11,583 nt of DNA. Origin: an uncultured Lachnospiraceae bacterium. Lineage in GTDB: Bacteria > Bacillota > Clostridia > Lachnospirales > Lachnospiraceae. The stretch is taken from the NCBI GenBank assembly GCA_910586755.1, contig CAJUJM010000003.1, positions 1 through 11,583 of the forward strand, read 5' to 3'. The notes under the pieces were generated by a model that saw only the letters and a list, made by a program, of their open reading frames with translations, was not told the origin of the DNA and did not search any database. Each line of letters opens with the position of its first letter. Within the stretch, counting starts at the first letter, position 1. Both the position numbers and the translations under genes were made by a program. Positions 1-7,078 of this stretch are shown here, in pieces.

Positions 1-437
1 AGATCCCGATACCGTTCCAGAACGTTTTCGGTTCCTGCCCGATCCCAGGTATAGCCTACTCTGAGGATTACCAAAAGCCCCTCTTCCCCCGCAGCGTCCA
101 TCACCCGGTGAAGCTTATCCAGAGCATACTGATTATAGCGGCGGTTCTCCATATCGACCTGAAATTCTCTCCAGGGCACAGCTAAAATAATGCTGTTAAA
201 GCCGTCTGCAGCAATCTGCCTCATATCCTCTTCTAAAAAATCTTCCTCCAGGTTCCAGAAATTAATGACCCAGTCATTGGCATAGTAGGTGGCCGATTTC
301 AGGTAAAGATCTGCAGTTTCCTCCTCCCCTTCAGGGGCGGCAATTGCCTGATAACTTGAAAACCACAAGCTTAGGCACAGGGTAACAGCCAGGGTGAGCC
401 AGGAACCCGGATTCCATTTGTTCCTTGTCTTTTTCAT
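1..437 (-). CDS. Secreted glycoside hydrolase (TIM-barrel), N-terminal part only
   Basis: About 145 codons are visible before the gene runs off the left edge. The start has a GGAGG ribosome binding site at 444-449. Residues 1-34 look like a signal peptide: basic MKKTRNK, then a hydrophobic stretch (WLTLAVTLCLSLWF) and a likely cleavage after AIA. The mature part resembles the start of a GH5/GH42-like (beta/alpha)8 barrel: a Trp/Phe-containing first strand, then 'DMRQIAADGFNSIILAVPW' typical of a strand-helix unit, then 'EEGLLVILRVGYTWD', where an Arg-Gly-Tyr-Trp cluster usually lines the sugar-binding cleft. The catalytic glutamates would lie beyond the edge, so the exact family and substrate cannot be given. 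It lies 86 bp downstream of the AEC transporter gene with no clear terminator between, so it may be co-transcribed. Confidence 0.62.
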   Translation of the reverse strand, partial: MKKTRNKWNPGSWLTLAVTLCLSLWFSSYQAIAAPEGEEETADLYLKSATYYANDWVINFWNLEEDFLEEDMRQIAADGFNSIILAVPWREFQVDMENRRYNQYALDKLHRVMDAAGEEGLLVILRVGYTWDRAGTENVLERYRD

Positions 438-523
438 TGGTTTTCCTCCATTGGGTAATTTAAAGCAAAACCGGCAGAGTTCCTCAAAGAGATGGAAAAC
501 TACCGGAAATGTTTTCAAAAGTT

Positions 524-1441
524 CTACAACATAATCACCAAAACCGCCGTCATTGACAAGATACTGATAATGATGGACAGCGAATTGATTGCGCTGGAAA
601 GTCCGATGTCCATGTTCAGCTCCCCGGAATAAGCAGGGGCCGCCGAGGCAATAGGTGAAAAGGCTAAAAGGACAAAGGCCTGCCGGATTTCCAGAGCGAA
701 TGGAGTAAAATGGTACCACAGCAATGCCAAAGCCAGGGAAATCCCATAACGGATGGATAAAATCCGGAAAATTGCCGCCAGCTTATCTTTTTTAAGACTT
801 AGCTTAAAGCCCACTCCCACCATTAAGAGAGCCATAAACGCATTGGCTCCCCCAATCGTCTGGGCAAAGCTTACTGCGATCCGGGGAAGACGGATTCCCA
901 GCAGAGTCAGCGCCGTCATAATAATATACGTATCAAAGGGGACAGATTTTACCAAAGGCATTACCAGCTCTTTTACAGAACGCCTGCCTCCGGATTTCAT
1001 AGCCGCCATGGCGGCGCTGTATGCTCCGCCCAGACAGATGATAGAATTTCCCGCGTCAAACAAACTGGTGGCCGCAAGTCCCACAGGACCTAAAAAGCTC
1101 TGGATAAAGGGCATGGCAAAATTGCCGATATTGTACCCTGCCACGTTTAGCAGATCAAAGGCTTTTCTCTCTTTGGATTTTCCTATATTGAATATCCATG
1201 TGGTTCCCATAAGCAGGACGCCGCCGGCCAAGCCAAAAAAGCAGATGGACAGCATAGATACGTCCAGCTTCATATTGCTGAAATTATAGACAATGGCTGC
1301 GGGAAGGGTAATTTTCAGCACAATTTTGGAGAGGATGTAAAAATCCTCTTGTTTAAAAAATCCCTTTCTCCGCAGCAAATATCCCAAAACGATAATAGCG
1401 GCAAAGGCCGCCGCTTTTATCAGGATCTCGGCGATACTCAT
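524..1441 (-). CDS. AEC (auxin efflux carrier) family transporter
   Basis: This 305-residue protein is almost entirely hydrophobic, with about ten predicted membrane segments in two halves separated by a basic loop (MKSGGRRSVKELV). The motif GYNIGNFAMPF at about residues 102-112 corresponds to the conserved Asn/Gly/Pro crossover segment of the AEC/BASS-like fold, and FSPIASAAPAYSGEL near the C-terminus is the matching segment of the second half. Bacterial members carry organic acids such as malate, malonate or lactate, not auxin. Its ATG overlaps the stop of the aminotransferase gene by 4 nt (ATGA). No strong ribosome binding site of its own is visible, so translation is probably coupled. By context it may move branched-chain oxo acids or related carboxylates; that is inference. 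The family call is secure, the substrate is not. Confidence 0.88.
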   Translation of the reverse strand: MSIAEILIKAAAFAAIIVLGYLLRRKGFFKQEDFYILSKIVLKITLPAAIVYNFSNMKLDVSMLSICFFGLAGGVLLMGTTWIFNIGKSKERKAFDLLNVAGYNIGNFAMPFIQSFLGPVGLAATSLFDAGNSIICLGGAYSAAMAAMKSGGRRSVKELVMPLVKSVPFDTYIIMTALTLLGIRLPRIAVSFAQTIGGANAFMALLMVGVGFKLSLKKDKLAAIFRILSIRYGISLALALLWYHFTPFALEIRQAFVLLAFSPIASAAPAYSGELNMDIGLSSAINSLSIIISILSMTAVLVIML

Positions 1442-2511
1442 AGGGTTACGTCAACGCTCCATCCTTCAGGACCGGTTACCTTTCCCAGCTGAATTCCGGT
1501 AATTGTGTCATAAATTTTCTGCGTCAGCTCTCCAATCCTGCCTCCTGAGATCTCCATATGTTCCTCCTCAAACCGCAGCTCTCCAACCGGGGAAACAACT
1601 GCCGCAGTACCGGTGCCAAAACATTCTTCCATTGCGCCGGTGCGGGCGGCTTCTATAATCTCATCTACGGAAATCTGACGTTCCTCCACAGGCACTCCCC
1701 ACTCCTTACAAAGAGCTACCACAGAATCTCTGGTAACGCCGGGAAGAATGCTGCCGTTTAAGGCCGGGGTTATTACTGTGCCGTTTATCTTAAAGAAAAT
1801 ATTCATAGCGCCAACTTCCTCAATGTATTTGCGGTGGATTCCATCCAGCCACAATACCTGAGAGTATCCCTCATCGTGGGCCTTTACCTGGGAAGCCAGA
1901 GAAGCGGCATAATTCCCTCCGGTTTTTGCCTCGCCGATACCGCCTCTTACGGCCCGGACATATTCATCCTCAATCCAAATCTTTACCGGATTCAGGCCGG
2001 ATGCATAGTAAGCCCCTACAGGGGATAAGATGATCATAAATTTATAAGTATTAGAAGGCCGCACGCCTAAGAAGGGATCAGTTGCGATAACAAATGGACG
2101 GATGTAAAGAGAGGTCCCCGGCTTGGTAGGGATCCAGCCGGCTTCCAGCTTTACCAGTTCTTTTAAGGCCTCTAAAAACAGTTCCTCCGGGATCTCCGGA
2201 ATGCACAGGCGCCGGTTGCTGCGGTTGGCTCTCTCAATATTTTTATCAGGACGGAACAGCAAAATCCGGCCATCCTCCGCCTTGTATGCCTTTAAGCCTT
2301 CAAACATAGTCTGACCATAATGGAATACCATAGCGGACGGGTCTAAGCAAAGGGGGTGATAAGGCACAATCCTCGGGTCATACCAGCCTCTTCCCTCTTC
2401 ATAATCCACTTCAAACATGTGGTCTGTAAAAATCGTACCGAATACCAGGGGGTTATCCTGTCCCGGCTTTTCCTTAGGATTCAGGGTCTTTTCAATTCTG
2501 ATTGTCTCCAT
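1438..2511 (-). CDS. ilvE: Branched-chain amino acid aminotransferase
   Basis: A 357-residue fold-type IV PLP enzyme that interconverts Leu, Ile or Val with their 2-oxo acids using 2-oxoglutarate/glutamate. Its length and motifs match the longer BCAT form shared by eukaryotes and Bacillus rather than the ~300-residue E. coli IlvE. Visible residues: the PLP lysine K196 in GEAKTGGNYAAS, the EEVGAMNIFF cofactor motif at 231-240, and the phosphate-binding GTGTA at 299-303. YGQTMFEGLKAY near residues 65-76 is the substrate-side loop. The chosen ATG is preceded by AAAGGA about 10 nt upstream. Another ATG lies 5 nt upstream in a different frame. A near-consensus promoter lies directly upstream, so the gene can be expressed independently of the preceding acetamidase gene. 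The AEC transporter gene follows with a 4-nt overlap. No T-box leader is present; the leader is only about 45 nt. Confidence 0.95.
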   Translation of the reverse strand: METIRIEKTLNPKEKPGQDNPLVFGTIFTDHMFEVDYEEGRGWYDPRIVPYHPLCLDPSAMVFHYGQTMFEGLKAYKAEDGRILLFRPDKNIERANRSNRRLCIPEIPEELFLEALKELVKLEAGWIPTKPGTSLYIRPFVIATDPFLGVRPSNTYKFMIILSPVGAYYASGLNPVKIWIEDEYVRAVRGGIGEAKTGGNYAASLASQVKAHDEGYSQVLWLDGIHRKYIEEVGAMNIFFKINGTVITPALNGSILPGVTRDSVVALCKEWGVPVEERQISVDEIIEAARTGAMEECFGTGTAAVVSPVGELRFEEEHMEISGGRIGELTQKIYDTITGIQLGKVTGPEGWSVDVTL

Positions 2512-2531
2512 AGCATTTTTTTCCTTTCACC

Positions 2532-2551
2532 TTCCGGATTCATTTCCGGAA
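2532..2551. repeat. Inverted repeat in ilvE leader (possible operator)
   Basis: Perfect 7-bp arms TTCCGGA and TCCGGAA flank a 6-bp spacer. The repeat lies a few bases downstream of the predicted ilvE transcription start and about 20 bp before the start codon. It could be a repressor operator acting as a roadblock, or a small leader hairpin. A 7-bp stem with no T-run makes a terminator unlikely. The binding protein, if any, is unknown. Confidence 0.45.
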
Positions 2552-2562
2552 ATCTTTCGTCA

Positions 2563-2591
2563 ATTATCTTCCAAAAAGTCCAGGCTGTCAA
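2563..2591 (-). promoter_or_regulatory. SigA-type promoter for ilvE-AEC operon
   Basis: On the minus strand, TTGACA (2591-2586) is separated by exactly 17 bp from GATAAT (2568-2563). This is a 6/6 and 5/6 match to the vegetative promoter consensus, with an AT-rich A/T run just upstream of the -35. Transcription would start near 2556, giving a leader of about 45 nt before ilvE. It begins only 20 bp after the acetamidase stop codon and no terminator separates them, so readthrough from the upstream genes may add to expression. Confidence 0.85.
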
Positions 2592-2610
2592 TATATTTTT
2601 TTTATAACCG

Positions 2611-3510
2611 TTAAGACGTTTTTTTATTATACTCCCAGATGATCCTCTTGGGAAATTCCATTCGGACTGTCATGGTGGGATTGACGGTCTGGCAGATAAT
2701 CAGATCCCCGGTCATAGTCATCAGCATGGCTGCGTCCTCCGCCTTCATGCCGGCCTTTTCCGTCAGGAATGTGTACATCTGTCTGGCCGCCGCCTGGTAA
2801 GCCAGATCTACAGTCTCCTTGGAAGCAATGGTAATCCACTTATCTCCGGTATCGATCATGGGCCAGGGCACGTAAAAGTCTTTTACCGCTGTGGCGCGTA
2901 TCGTTGCCCGGCCCTCAATCTCCAGACCGCAGTCCTCAATTTCCCCTTCTCCCATTACTGCATGGAAATCTCCCATGGACAATAGAGCCCCTTCTGCAAA
3001 TACCGGCAGATACAGGCTTACCCCTTTGCGGATCTGGGTGCAGTCCATATTGCCGCCGTGCTCCAGGGGAGTTACAGTGGATACCCCTTCTCCTTCCGGA
3101 GCTACGCCAATGACTCCGATCATAGGGCGGACGGGAATTGCAATCCGGTTGTCATACCAGGCAAAGCCGTCTTTTACCGGAACCCGCTTTATAATACGTT
3201 TTTCAAAAAACTCTCTCTCGTTGCCGTTGTTAGGGCCTAACATGACGATTCCCGTAGGGCCGGTTTCAATATCCAGGATATCGATTTTTAACATATCCCC
3301 CGGCATGGCTCCCTCAATATACAGAGGGCCGGTGGCAGGATTTCCCGGCATTTTAGGAGTATTGTAATAGTCTGTTCCTTCGGGAATAAACCGGTTTGTA
3401 AAGCAGTCATAGGTCTCAAAAACCGCCAAATCCCCGGATTTTATAGTACCGCATGGCTTATTGTCCCTGGACAGGATATGGGTAACGTATTCTTTCGTTA
3501 TGACTTTCAT
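2611..3510 (-). CDS. Acetamidase/formamidase family protein
   Basis: A 299-residue cytosolic amidohydrolase of the FmdA/AmdA family, which hydrolyses formamide, acetamide or related small amides to ammonia and the acid. Diagnostic segments are NPATGPLYIEGAMPGD (57-72), HGGNMD (151-156) and GDFHAVMGEGE (180-190), which carry the acidic and histidine residues conserved in this metal-dependent family. Length fits the shorter prokaryotic branch of about 300 residues; the classical Methylophilus formamidase is near 400. The start codon overlaps the stop of the MATE gene by one base (TAATG). AAGGAG lies about 12 nt upstream, which is rather far, so coupling by reinitiation is likely. The physiological substrate cannot be told from sequence; many clostridial members are annotated only by family. 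Confidence 0.9.
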   Translation of the reverse strand: MKVITKEYVTHILSRDNKPCGTIKSGDLAVFETYDCFTNRFIPEGTDYYNTPKMPGNPATGPLYIEGAMPGDMLKIDILDIETGPTGIVMLGPNNGNEREFFEKRIIKRVPVKDGFAWYDNRIAIPVRPMIGVIGVAPEGEGVSTVTPLEHGGNMDCTQIRKGVSLYLPVFAEGALLSMGDFHAVMGEGEIEDCGLEIEGRATIRATAVKDFYVPWPMIDTGDKWITIASKETVDLAYQAAARQMYTFLTEKAGMKAEDAAMLMTMTGDLIICQTVNPTMTVRMEFPKRIIWEYNKKTS

Positions 3511-4907
3511 TATGTATTTTCTCTCTCCTTCTGCTTTTTTGTTAATGCAGGCCAGACAGTAGCCATCATGGTGCCAAAACAGGCCGTCCCGCCTATAAAG
3601 TTGGAGATGGGCTCTGCCATAAAAATTCCATCTGTTCCCAAACCGCCTATATGAGGCAGGATGAGAATCATGGGGATTACAATGATGACTTTTCTGAAAA
3701 TCGAAAAAAACACCGACTGTTTGGCTTTCCCCAAAGCTACAAAGGTGGATTGTCCGGCAAATTGAAGGGACATCATAAAAAATCCAAAATAGTATATCTG
3801 CATGGCCGGAACTCCCGCTGCCACCAGATCCACATCCCGGTTAAAGATGCGGATAAAAAACTCCGGAAACCCGTGAACCAGAGCCCACACAAAAACCGTG
3901 TACACCACGGAAGCAGCCGAGGTAAAGACGATAGCCTTTTTTACCCGCCCATACTCCTCTGCTCCGTAATTATATCCCATAATGGGCTGAGCGCTGTTGG
4001 TAAGGCCGCTGACCGGCATACTGATTACTTCCCGTATAGAGTTTACTACCGTCATAACTCCCACATACAGATCCCCTCCAAATTGCTGCAGGCTTGCATT
4101 ATACATAATCTGCACCAGACAGTTGGTAATGGACATGGTAAAGCCGGTCATTCCCAGAGCCACAATCGCCTTTACCCGGGCCGCCTTCAGTTGAAACCGG
4201 CTGACCTTCAATCTCAATATGGTTTTAGGTCCTGTTAAAAACCGAAGGATCCACAGGGCAGAAAGCCCCTGAGAAATAACAGTGGCAAGGGCCGCCCCTT
4301 TTACCCCCATATGAAAGACAAAAATAAATATGGGATCCAGAATAATATTGGCCACCGCTCCCAGCACCACGGTCATCATACCTACGCCGCCAAACCCCTG
4401 AGAATTAATAAAGCTGTTCATCCCCAGCCCGGTCATGACAAAAATGCTTCCCAGAAGGTATACGGTTACATATTCCTCCGCATAAAAAATCGTCTCGTGG
4501 CTGGCTCCAAAAAGGTATAGCATGGGGCGTTTCAGTATCAGTCCCGCCACAGTCAGCACAATGCCGCACAGAACCATCAGGTAAAATGAATTTCCCATAA
4601 TGGCTTCAGCCTCTTCCTCATCGCCCTTTCCCCGTTCAATGGAGCAAAGGGGCGCCCCTCCCATGCCAAAGAGATTGGCAAATGCCATAACCATAGACAC
4701 AATAGGCAGGCAGAGGCCGATCCCTGTAAGGGACAGGGTGGCATTATCGGGAATCATACCGATATAAATCCGATCCACAATGCTGTAAAGCACATTAATC
4801 AGCTGAGCCAGGGTCATAGGAAGAGCCAGACCTACAATATTGCCCACAATACTTCCCTGGGAAAAATCGTGCTCTCCTTCCCCGTCTCCCCTTCTTATTG
4901 CCCTCAC
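3510..4907 (-). CDS. MATE family multidrug/sodium antiporter
   Basis: A 465-residue membrane protein with the usual twelve-helix MATE topology in two six-helix bundles. The entry segment ALPMTLAQLINVLYSIVDRIYIG (28-50) is typical, as are NIILDPIFIF (187-196) in the first half and the GYNYGA loop (311-316) that opens the linker of the second half. Members export cationic drugs or metabolites using a Na+ or H+ gradient. The start is GTG, not ATG. It sits inside GTGA, overlapping the YbaK stop by 4 nt, with GGAGGAG ending 2-5 nt upstream. The N-terminal tail (about 17 residues, charged) is cytoplasmic. Substrate unknown; close placement with a tRNA-editing-type protein and an amidase does not identify it. 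Confidence 0.92.
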   Translation of the reverse strand: MRAIRRGDGEGEHDFSQGSIVGNIVGLALPMTLAQLINVLYSIVDRIYIGMIPDNATLSLTGIGLCLPIVSMVMAFANLFGMGGAPLCSIERGKGDEEEAEAIMGNSFYLMVLCGIVLTVAGLILKRPMLYLFGASHETIFYAEEYVTVYLLGSIFVMTGLGMNSFINSQGFGGVGMMTVVLGAVANIILDPIFIFVFHMGVKGAALATVISQGLSALWILRFLTGPKTILRLKVSRFQLKAARVKAIVALGMTGFTMSITNCLVQIMYNASLQQFGGDLYVGVMTVVNSIREVISMPVSGLTNSAQPIMGYNYGAEEYGRVKKAIVFTSAASVVYTVFVWALVHGFPEFFIRIFNRDVDLVAAGVPAMQIYYFGFFMMSLQFAGQSTFVALGKAKQSVFFSIFRKVIIVIPMILILPHIGGLGTDGIFMAEPISNFIGGTACFGTMMATVWPALTKKQKERENT

Positions 4908-5401
4908 TGCTCCTCCTCCGGCTGATTAAAGGGCTGCCAGCCTTTGCAGACATCCACCCATTCTCTGCTGCCGGAGTATTTCTCCAGCTCCGGAATGGTT
5001 AATTCAATGGCGCTGTTGCTGCTGCCGCAGGCAGGAAATACGGTTTCAAACCGCCTTAAGGATTCATCCAGATATACAGTAACGCCATCTTTTATACCAA
5101 AAGGGCAGACGCCGCCGATTCCGTGTCCGATTTTTTCTTCCACATCCTGGGCTGGGATCATTTTTGCCTTGGAATGAAATTTCTGCTTATATTTGCCATT
5201 GTCAATCTTTCCGTCTCCGGCTATCACAATCAGCACCGGGCCCTGGGGAAGATCAAAGGACAGGGTTTTTGCAATCCGTTCCGGGGCGCATCCCACTGCC
5301 TGCGCCGCCAGCTCTACAGTGGCGGAAGACTGGCTGAACTCTAAAACCCTTCCTCCCATGCCCAGACTGTCAAAATACTGTCTTACTCTCTCAATTGCCA
5401 T
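4904..5401 (-). CDS. YbaK/EbsC-family aminoacyl-tRNA deacylase
   Basis: A 165-residue protein of the YbaK/ProX/INS editing superfamily, which hydrolyses misacylated tRNAs such as Cys-tRNA(Pro) or Ala-tRNA(Pro). The key lysine is visible as K45 in ERIAKTLSF, and the GGVCPFGI segment at 96-103 forms the substrate-pocket loop. SSNSAIELTIPEL near 128-139 is the conserved C-terminal strand. I chose the ATG at 5401 rather than the in-frame ATG at 5452 because AGGAGAG precedes it (about 5413-5419), homologues begin at this point, and the extra 17 residues are Arg/Gly/Pro-rich and lie in the GC-rich spacer. It is the first gene of the overlapping set with MATE and acetamidase. No good promoter is obvious just upstream. 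Exact tRNA substrate (YbaK-like versus ProX-like) is undecided. Confidence 0.88.
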   Translation of the reverse strand: MAIERVRQYFDSLGMGGRVLEFSQSSATVELAAQAVGCAPERIAKTLSFDLPQGPVLIVIAGDGKIDNGKYKQKFHSKAKMIPAQDVEEKIGHGIGGVCPFGIKDGVTVYLDESLRRFETVFPACGSSNSAIELTIPELEKYSGSREWVDVCKGWQPFNQPEEEQ

Positions 5402-5484
5402 AATTAATGTCTCTCCTCTACATCGATTCCTGCCGGCGCCAGGCCGCGGCAAAATCCTTTAAACATCCATTGGCGCTCCCAGAA

Positions 5485-5521
5485 CTAGTGTTGCCTGAAT
5501 GTAACCCAGGCAAGACACTAG
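5485..5521. repeat. 13-bp hairpin with asymmetric bulge
   Basis: CTAGTGT plus TGCCTG (5485-5497) pairs with CAGGCA plus ACACTAG (5507-5521) around a 9-nt loop. A 2-nt bulge (5513-5514) divides the stem into 6- and 7-bp parts. It lies 4 bp from a second strong hairpin in the DJ-1/YbaK spacer. The paired arrangement resembles dispersed palindromic repeats or a small structured RNA more than a simple operator. Confidence 0.5.
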
Positions 5522-5525
5522 CAAA

Positions 5526-5556
5526 GCTGCCGCAAAACACTTTATTTTGCGACAGC
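5526..5556 (-). terminator. Strong hairpin, possible terminator after DJ-1 gene
   Basis: The arms GCTGCCGCAAAA (5526-5537) and TTTTGCGACAGC (5545-5556) form a 12-bp stem. The one A/C mismatch on the plus strand becomes a G-U pair in minus-strand RNA, and a further G-U pair can close a 5-nt loop. The stem is therefore better in the minus-strand transcript, the direction of the DJ-1 gene that ends 27 bp upstream. The U-run after the stem is only three bases, so this is a weak intrinsic terminator or a structural/processing element. Confidence 0.4.
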
Positions 5557-5583
5557 CCCTCCTACGCCCAAACCACCCTGCAG

Positions 5584-6138
5584 TTAAAACTGATCGTACT
5601 GAATTGCTGCCTTAATCTGAGCCGCTTTCTCTCTGCTGTCTAACAATGCAACCAGCTCCAGTCCCAGATCCAGAGCATAGCCCAGACCTCTTGCAGTGGT
5701 AACATTGCCATCCGTAACCACGCCGGTTTTGGTATACTTTGCCCCAATCAGCTTATCCTCAAAACCGGGATAACAGGTGGCATTTTTCCCTTCTAAGAGT
5801 CCCAGCTGCCCCAAAACGCTGGGAGCCGCACAGATCGCCGCTACTCTTCTTCCCTCTGCAAAAGCATCCTTTAATCCCTGACAAAGGCCCGGATGATTCA
5901 GCATATTGGTGGTGCCCGGAAGCCCTCCCGGAATAAACAGCACATCTGCGCTTTTTAAATCCACCTCCTCAATCAGGGCATCTGTTACAATGTGTACATT
6001 GTGGGAGGTCACTACCTCCTTTTTGCCGGTAATGGAGACAAGCTTTACCTCTATTCCGGCCCGAACCAGCACGTCTAAGACTGCCAGGTTCTCCACTTCT
6101 TCTGATCCTTCTGCCAAAAATGCATATACTTTTGCCAT
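5584..6138 (-). CDS. DJ-1/PfpI family protein (YajL/ThiJ-like)
   Basis: A 184-residue cytosolic protein of the DJ-1 branch, close to the usual length. The reactive cysteine is C103 in AAICAAPSVLG, equivalent to human DJ-1 C106. The acidic partner is E16 in EGSEEVE, equivalent to DJ-1 E18. GGLPGTTNM (71-79) is the conserved glycine loop. Family members have been reported as glyoxalase III or deglycase-like enzymes, chaperones and redox sensors; the physiological role is debated. I chose the ATG at 6138, with GGAGG 4 nt upstream and family-typical MAKVYAFLAEG. The longer in-frame extension to 6366 runs through the DUF975 gene in another frame and is not real. It lies 32 nt after the DUF975 stop and is probably co-transcribed with it. 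Confidence 0.92.
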   Translation of the reverse strand: MAKVYAFLAEGSEEVENLAVLDVLVRAGIEVKLVSITGKKEVVTSHNVHIVTDALIEEVDLKSADVLFIPGGLPGTTNMLNHPGLCQGLKDAFAEGRRVAAICAAPSVLGQLGLLEGKNATCYPGFEDKLIGAKYTKTGVVTDGNVTTARGLGYALDLGLELVALLDSREKAAQIKAAIQYDQF

Positions 6139-6170
6139 ATTTCCTCCATTCTGCGCCTGTAAGCGCCTCT

Positions 6171-6932
6171 TTATATATTTCGAAGATATCCGTATAATTC
6201 TGCTCTGGTAGCGCTGAGATAGGGCATAACAAAGCACACCGGAAGCAGAGAAACCATCCCGAAAGAAATGAAATTCAGTATGGTCAGGGACTCCAGAAGC
6301 ATTGCTGCTGCGCCAGCCAGAAGAATCCATCCTAAAAAGGACAAATCTAAAACAAATACCGCCCATTTATTGCCGTACATCATGTCCCGGCTCCTGGCAA
6401 ATGCCTCTCTGCTCGGCATACCCGGATTCTCAGAAAGAATATAGGGCACCATTTGATACTCGTAAGACTTTATGATTCCCGGAATGACAAAAAGCAGAGA
6501 CCAAAGCAAAACCTTAATTGACACTAAAAACATAACCTTAACAATGTTAAAATAATGGCCGCAGGAAAATCCCCAGAATATCCGGCCCACACCTGCGGAC
6601 CGGCGGTTTATCCGGCTCTCCATAAAGAACCGGCAGCTTCCCACAGAGATAACGTTTCCCAGGAATATTTCTACAATGAGAGAAATCAAAAGTACAATCC
6701 CCAGAATGCTGAAAAACACAAGCAGAAAGCCCATTAGCTCCGGATTGGTAAGCCCTGCTGTAAAATCTCCGTTGTTTCCTCCGGAAGAGGTTGCCCTGCT
6801 GCCTCCGGCCTCCCCCATGCTTCCGTTTATCAGAAAACTAATTAGTGAAACAAAAAATGCCGGCCAATAATAGATCTTAAGGCATTCTTTGGCCCGGCGC
6901 TTTAAGTCAGCTCTGGTCCAGTTATGATTCAT
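6171..6932 (-). CDS. DUF975 family integral membrane protein
   Basis: A 253-residue protein matching the DUF975 pattern common in Firmicutes: a basic N-terminal helix (WTRADLKRRAKECLK) running into a first membrane segment at about 21-36, and the hallmark PGIIKSYEYQMVPYILSENP at about 151-170. A C-terminal MPYLSATRAELYGYL follows. Further membrane segments lie near 68-97, 132-152, 190-213 and 219-240. Residues 37-64 form a Gly/Ser/Asn-rich loop likely outside the hydrophobic core. The function of the family is unknown. A ribosome binding site (AAGGGG) precedes the ATG, and a consensus promoter lies about 70 bp upstream. DJ-1 follows in the same transcript. Confidence 0.88.
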   Translation of the reverse strand: MNHNWTRADLKRRAKECLKIYYWPAFFVSLISFLINGSMGEAGGSRATSSGGNNGDFTAGLTNPELMGFLLVFFSILGIVLLISLIVEIFLGNVISVGSCRFFMESRINRRSAGVGRIFWGFSCGHYFNIVKVMFLVSIKVLLWSLLFVIPGIIKSYEYQMVPYILSENPGMPSREAFARSRDMMYGNKWAVFVLDLSFLGWILLAGAAAMLLESLTILNFISFGMVSLLPVCFVMPYLSATRAELYGYLRNI

Positions 6933-6998
6933 CCAACCCCTTCTTTCTTAATATTTTTGTTCTCACCAGACTCGTGAGATACCTTGTCAAGTGTTCAC

Positions 6999-7026
6999 AT
7001 TATACCACAAAAGCAGCCCTTGTAAA
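6999..7026 (-). promoter_or_regulatory. Promoter for DUF975-DJ-1 operon
   Basis: On the minus strand, TTTACA (7026-7021) is followed after 16 bp by a perfect TATAAT (7004-6999). Transcription would start near 6992, giving a leader of about 60 nt that contains a 6-bp inverted repeat TCTCAC/GTGAGA (6961-6979). The -35 box occupies the same bases as the -35 of the divergent plus-strand promoter, so the two polymerases should compete. Confidence 0.75.
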
Positions 7027-7048
7027 ACCCTTTCTTAATTGTTACAAT
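7020..7048 (+). promoter_or_regulatory. Promoter for the CYTH gene
   Basis: TTGTAA (7020-7025), a 17-bp spacer and TACAAT (7043-7048) make a moderate vegetative promoter. The predicted start is near 7055, the first base of the perfect inverted repeat. The leader to the CYTH start codon would be about 72 nt. Confidence 0.5.
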
Positions 7049-7078
7049 ACAGAAGTGTAACAGTCTGAACTGTTACAC
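7040..7078. promoter_or_regulatory. TGTWACA repeat operator with perfect 9-bp palindrome
   Basis: GTGTAACAG (7055-7063), six bases, then CTGTTACAC (7070-7078) form a perfect inverted repeat. The heptamer TGTTACA also occurs at 7040-7046, overlapping the -10 box, so three TGTWACA elements start at 7040, 7056 and 7071, spaced 16 and 15 bp. The placement over the -10 and start site is typical of repression by a dimeric helix-turn-helix regulator. A 9-bp hairpin at the 5' end of the mRNA is the alternative reading. I do not recognise the cognate regulator, and none is encoded in the window. Confidence 0.55.

Noticed and set aside
2512..2610. T-box or attenuator leader for ilvE
   Set aside because: The predicted leader is only about 45 nt, with no T-box sequence and no terminator hairpin with a U-run.
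5402..5452. Longer N-terminus for the YbaK-family gene starting at 5452
   Set aside because: The extra 17 residues are Arg/Gly/Pro-rich, fall in the GC-rich spacer, and a ribosome binding site favours the ATG at 5401.
6139..6366. N-terminal extension of the DJ-1 gene
   Set aside because: It lies inside the DUF975 coding sequence in another frame, and the family start with GGAGG is at 6138.
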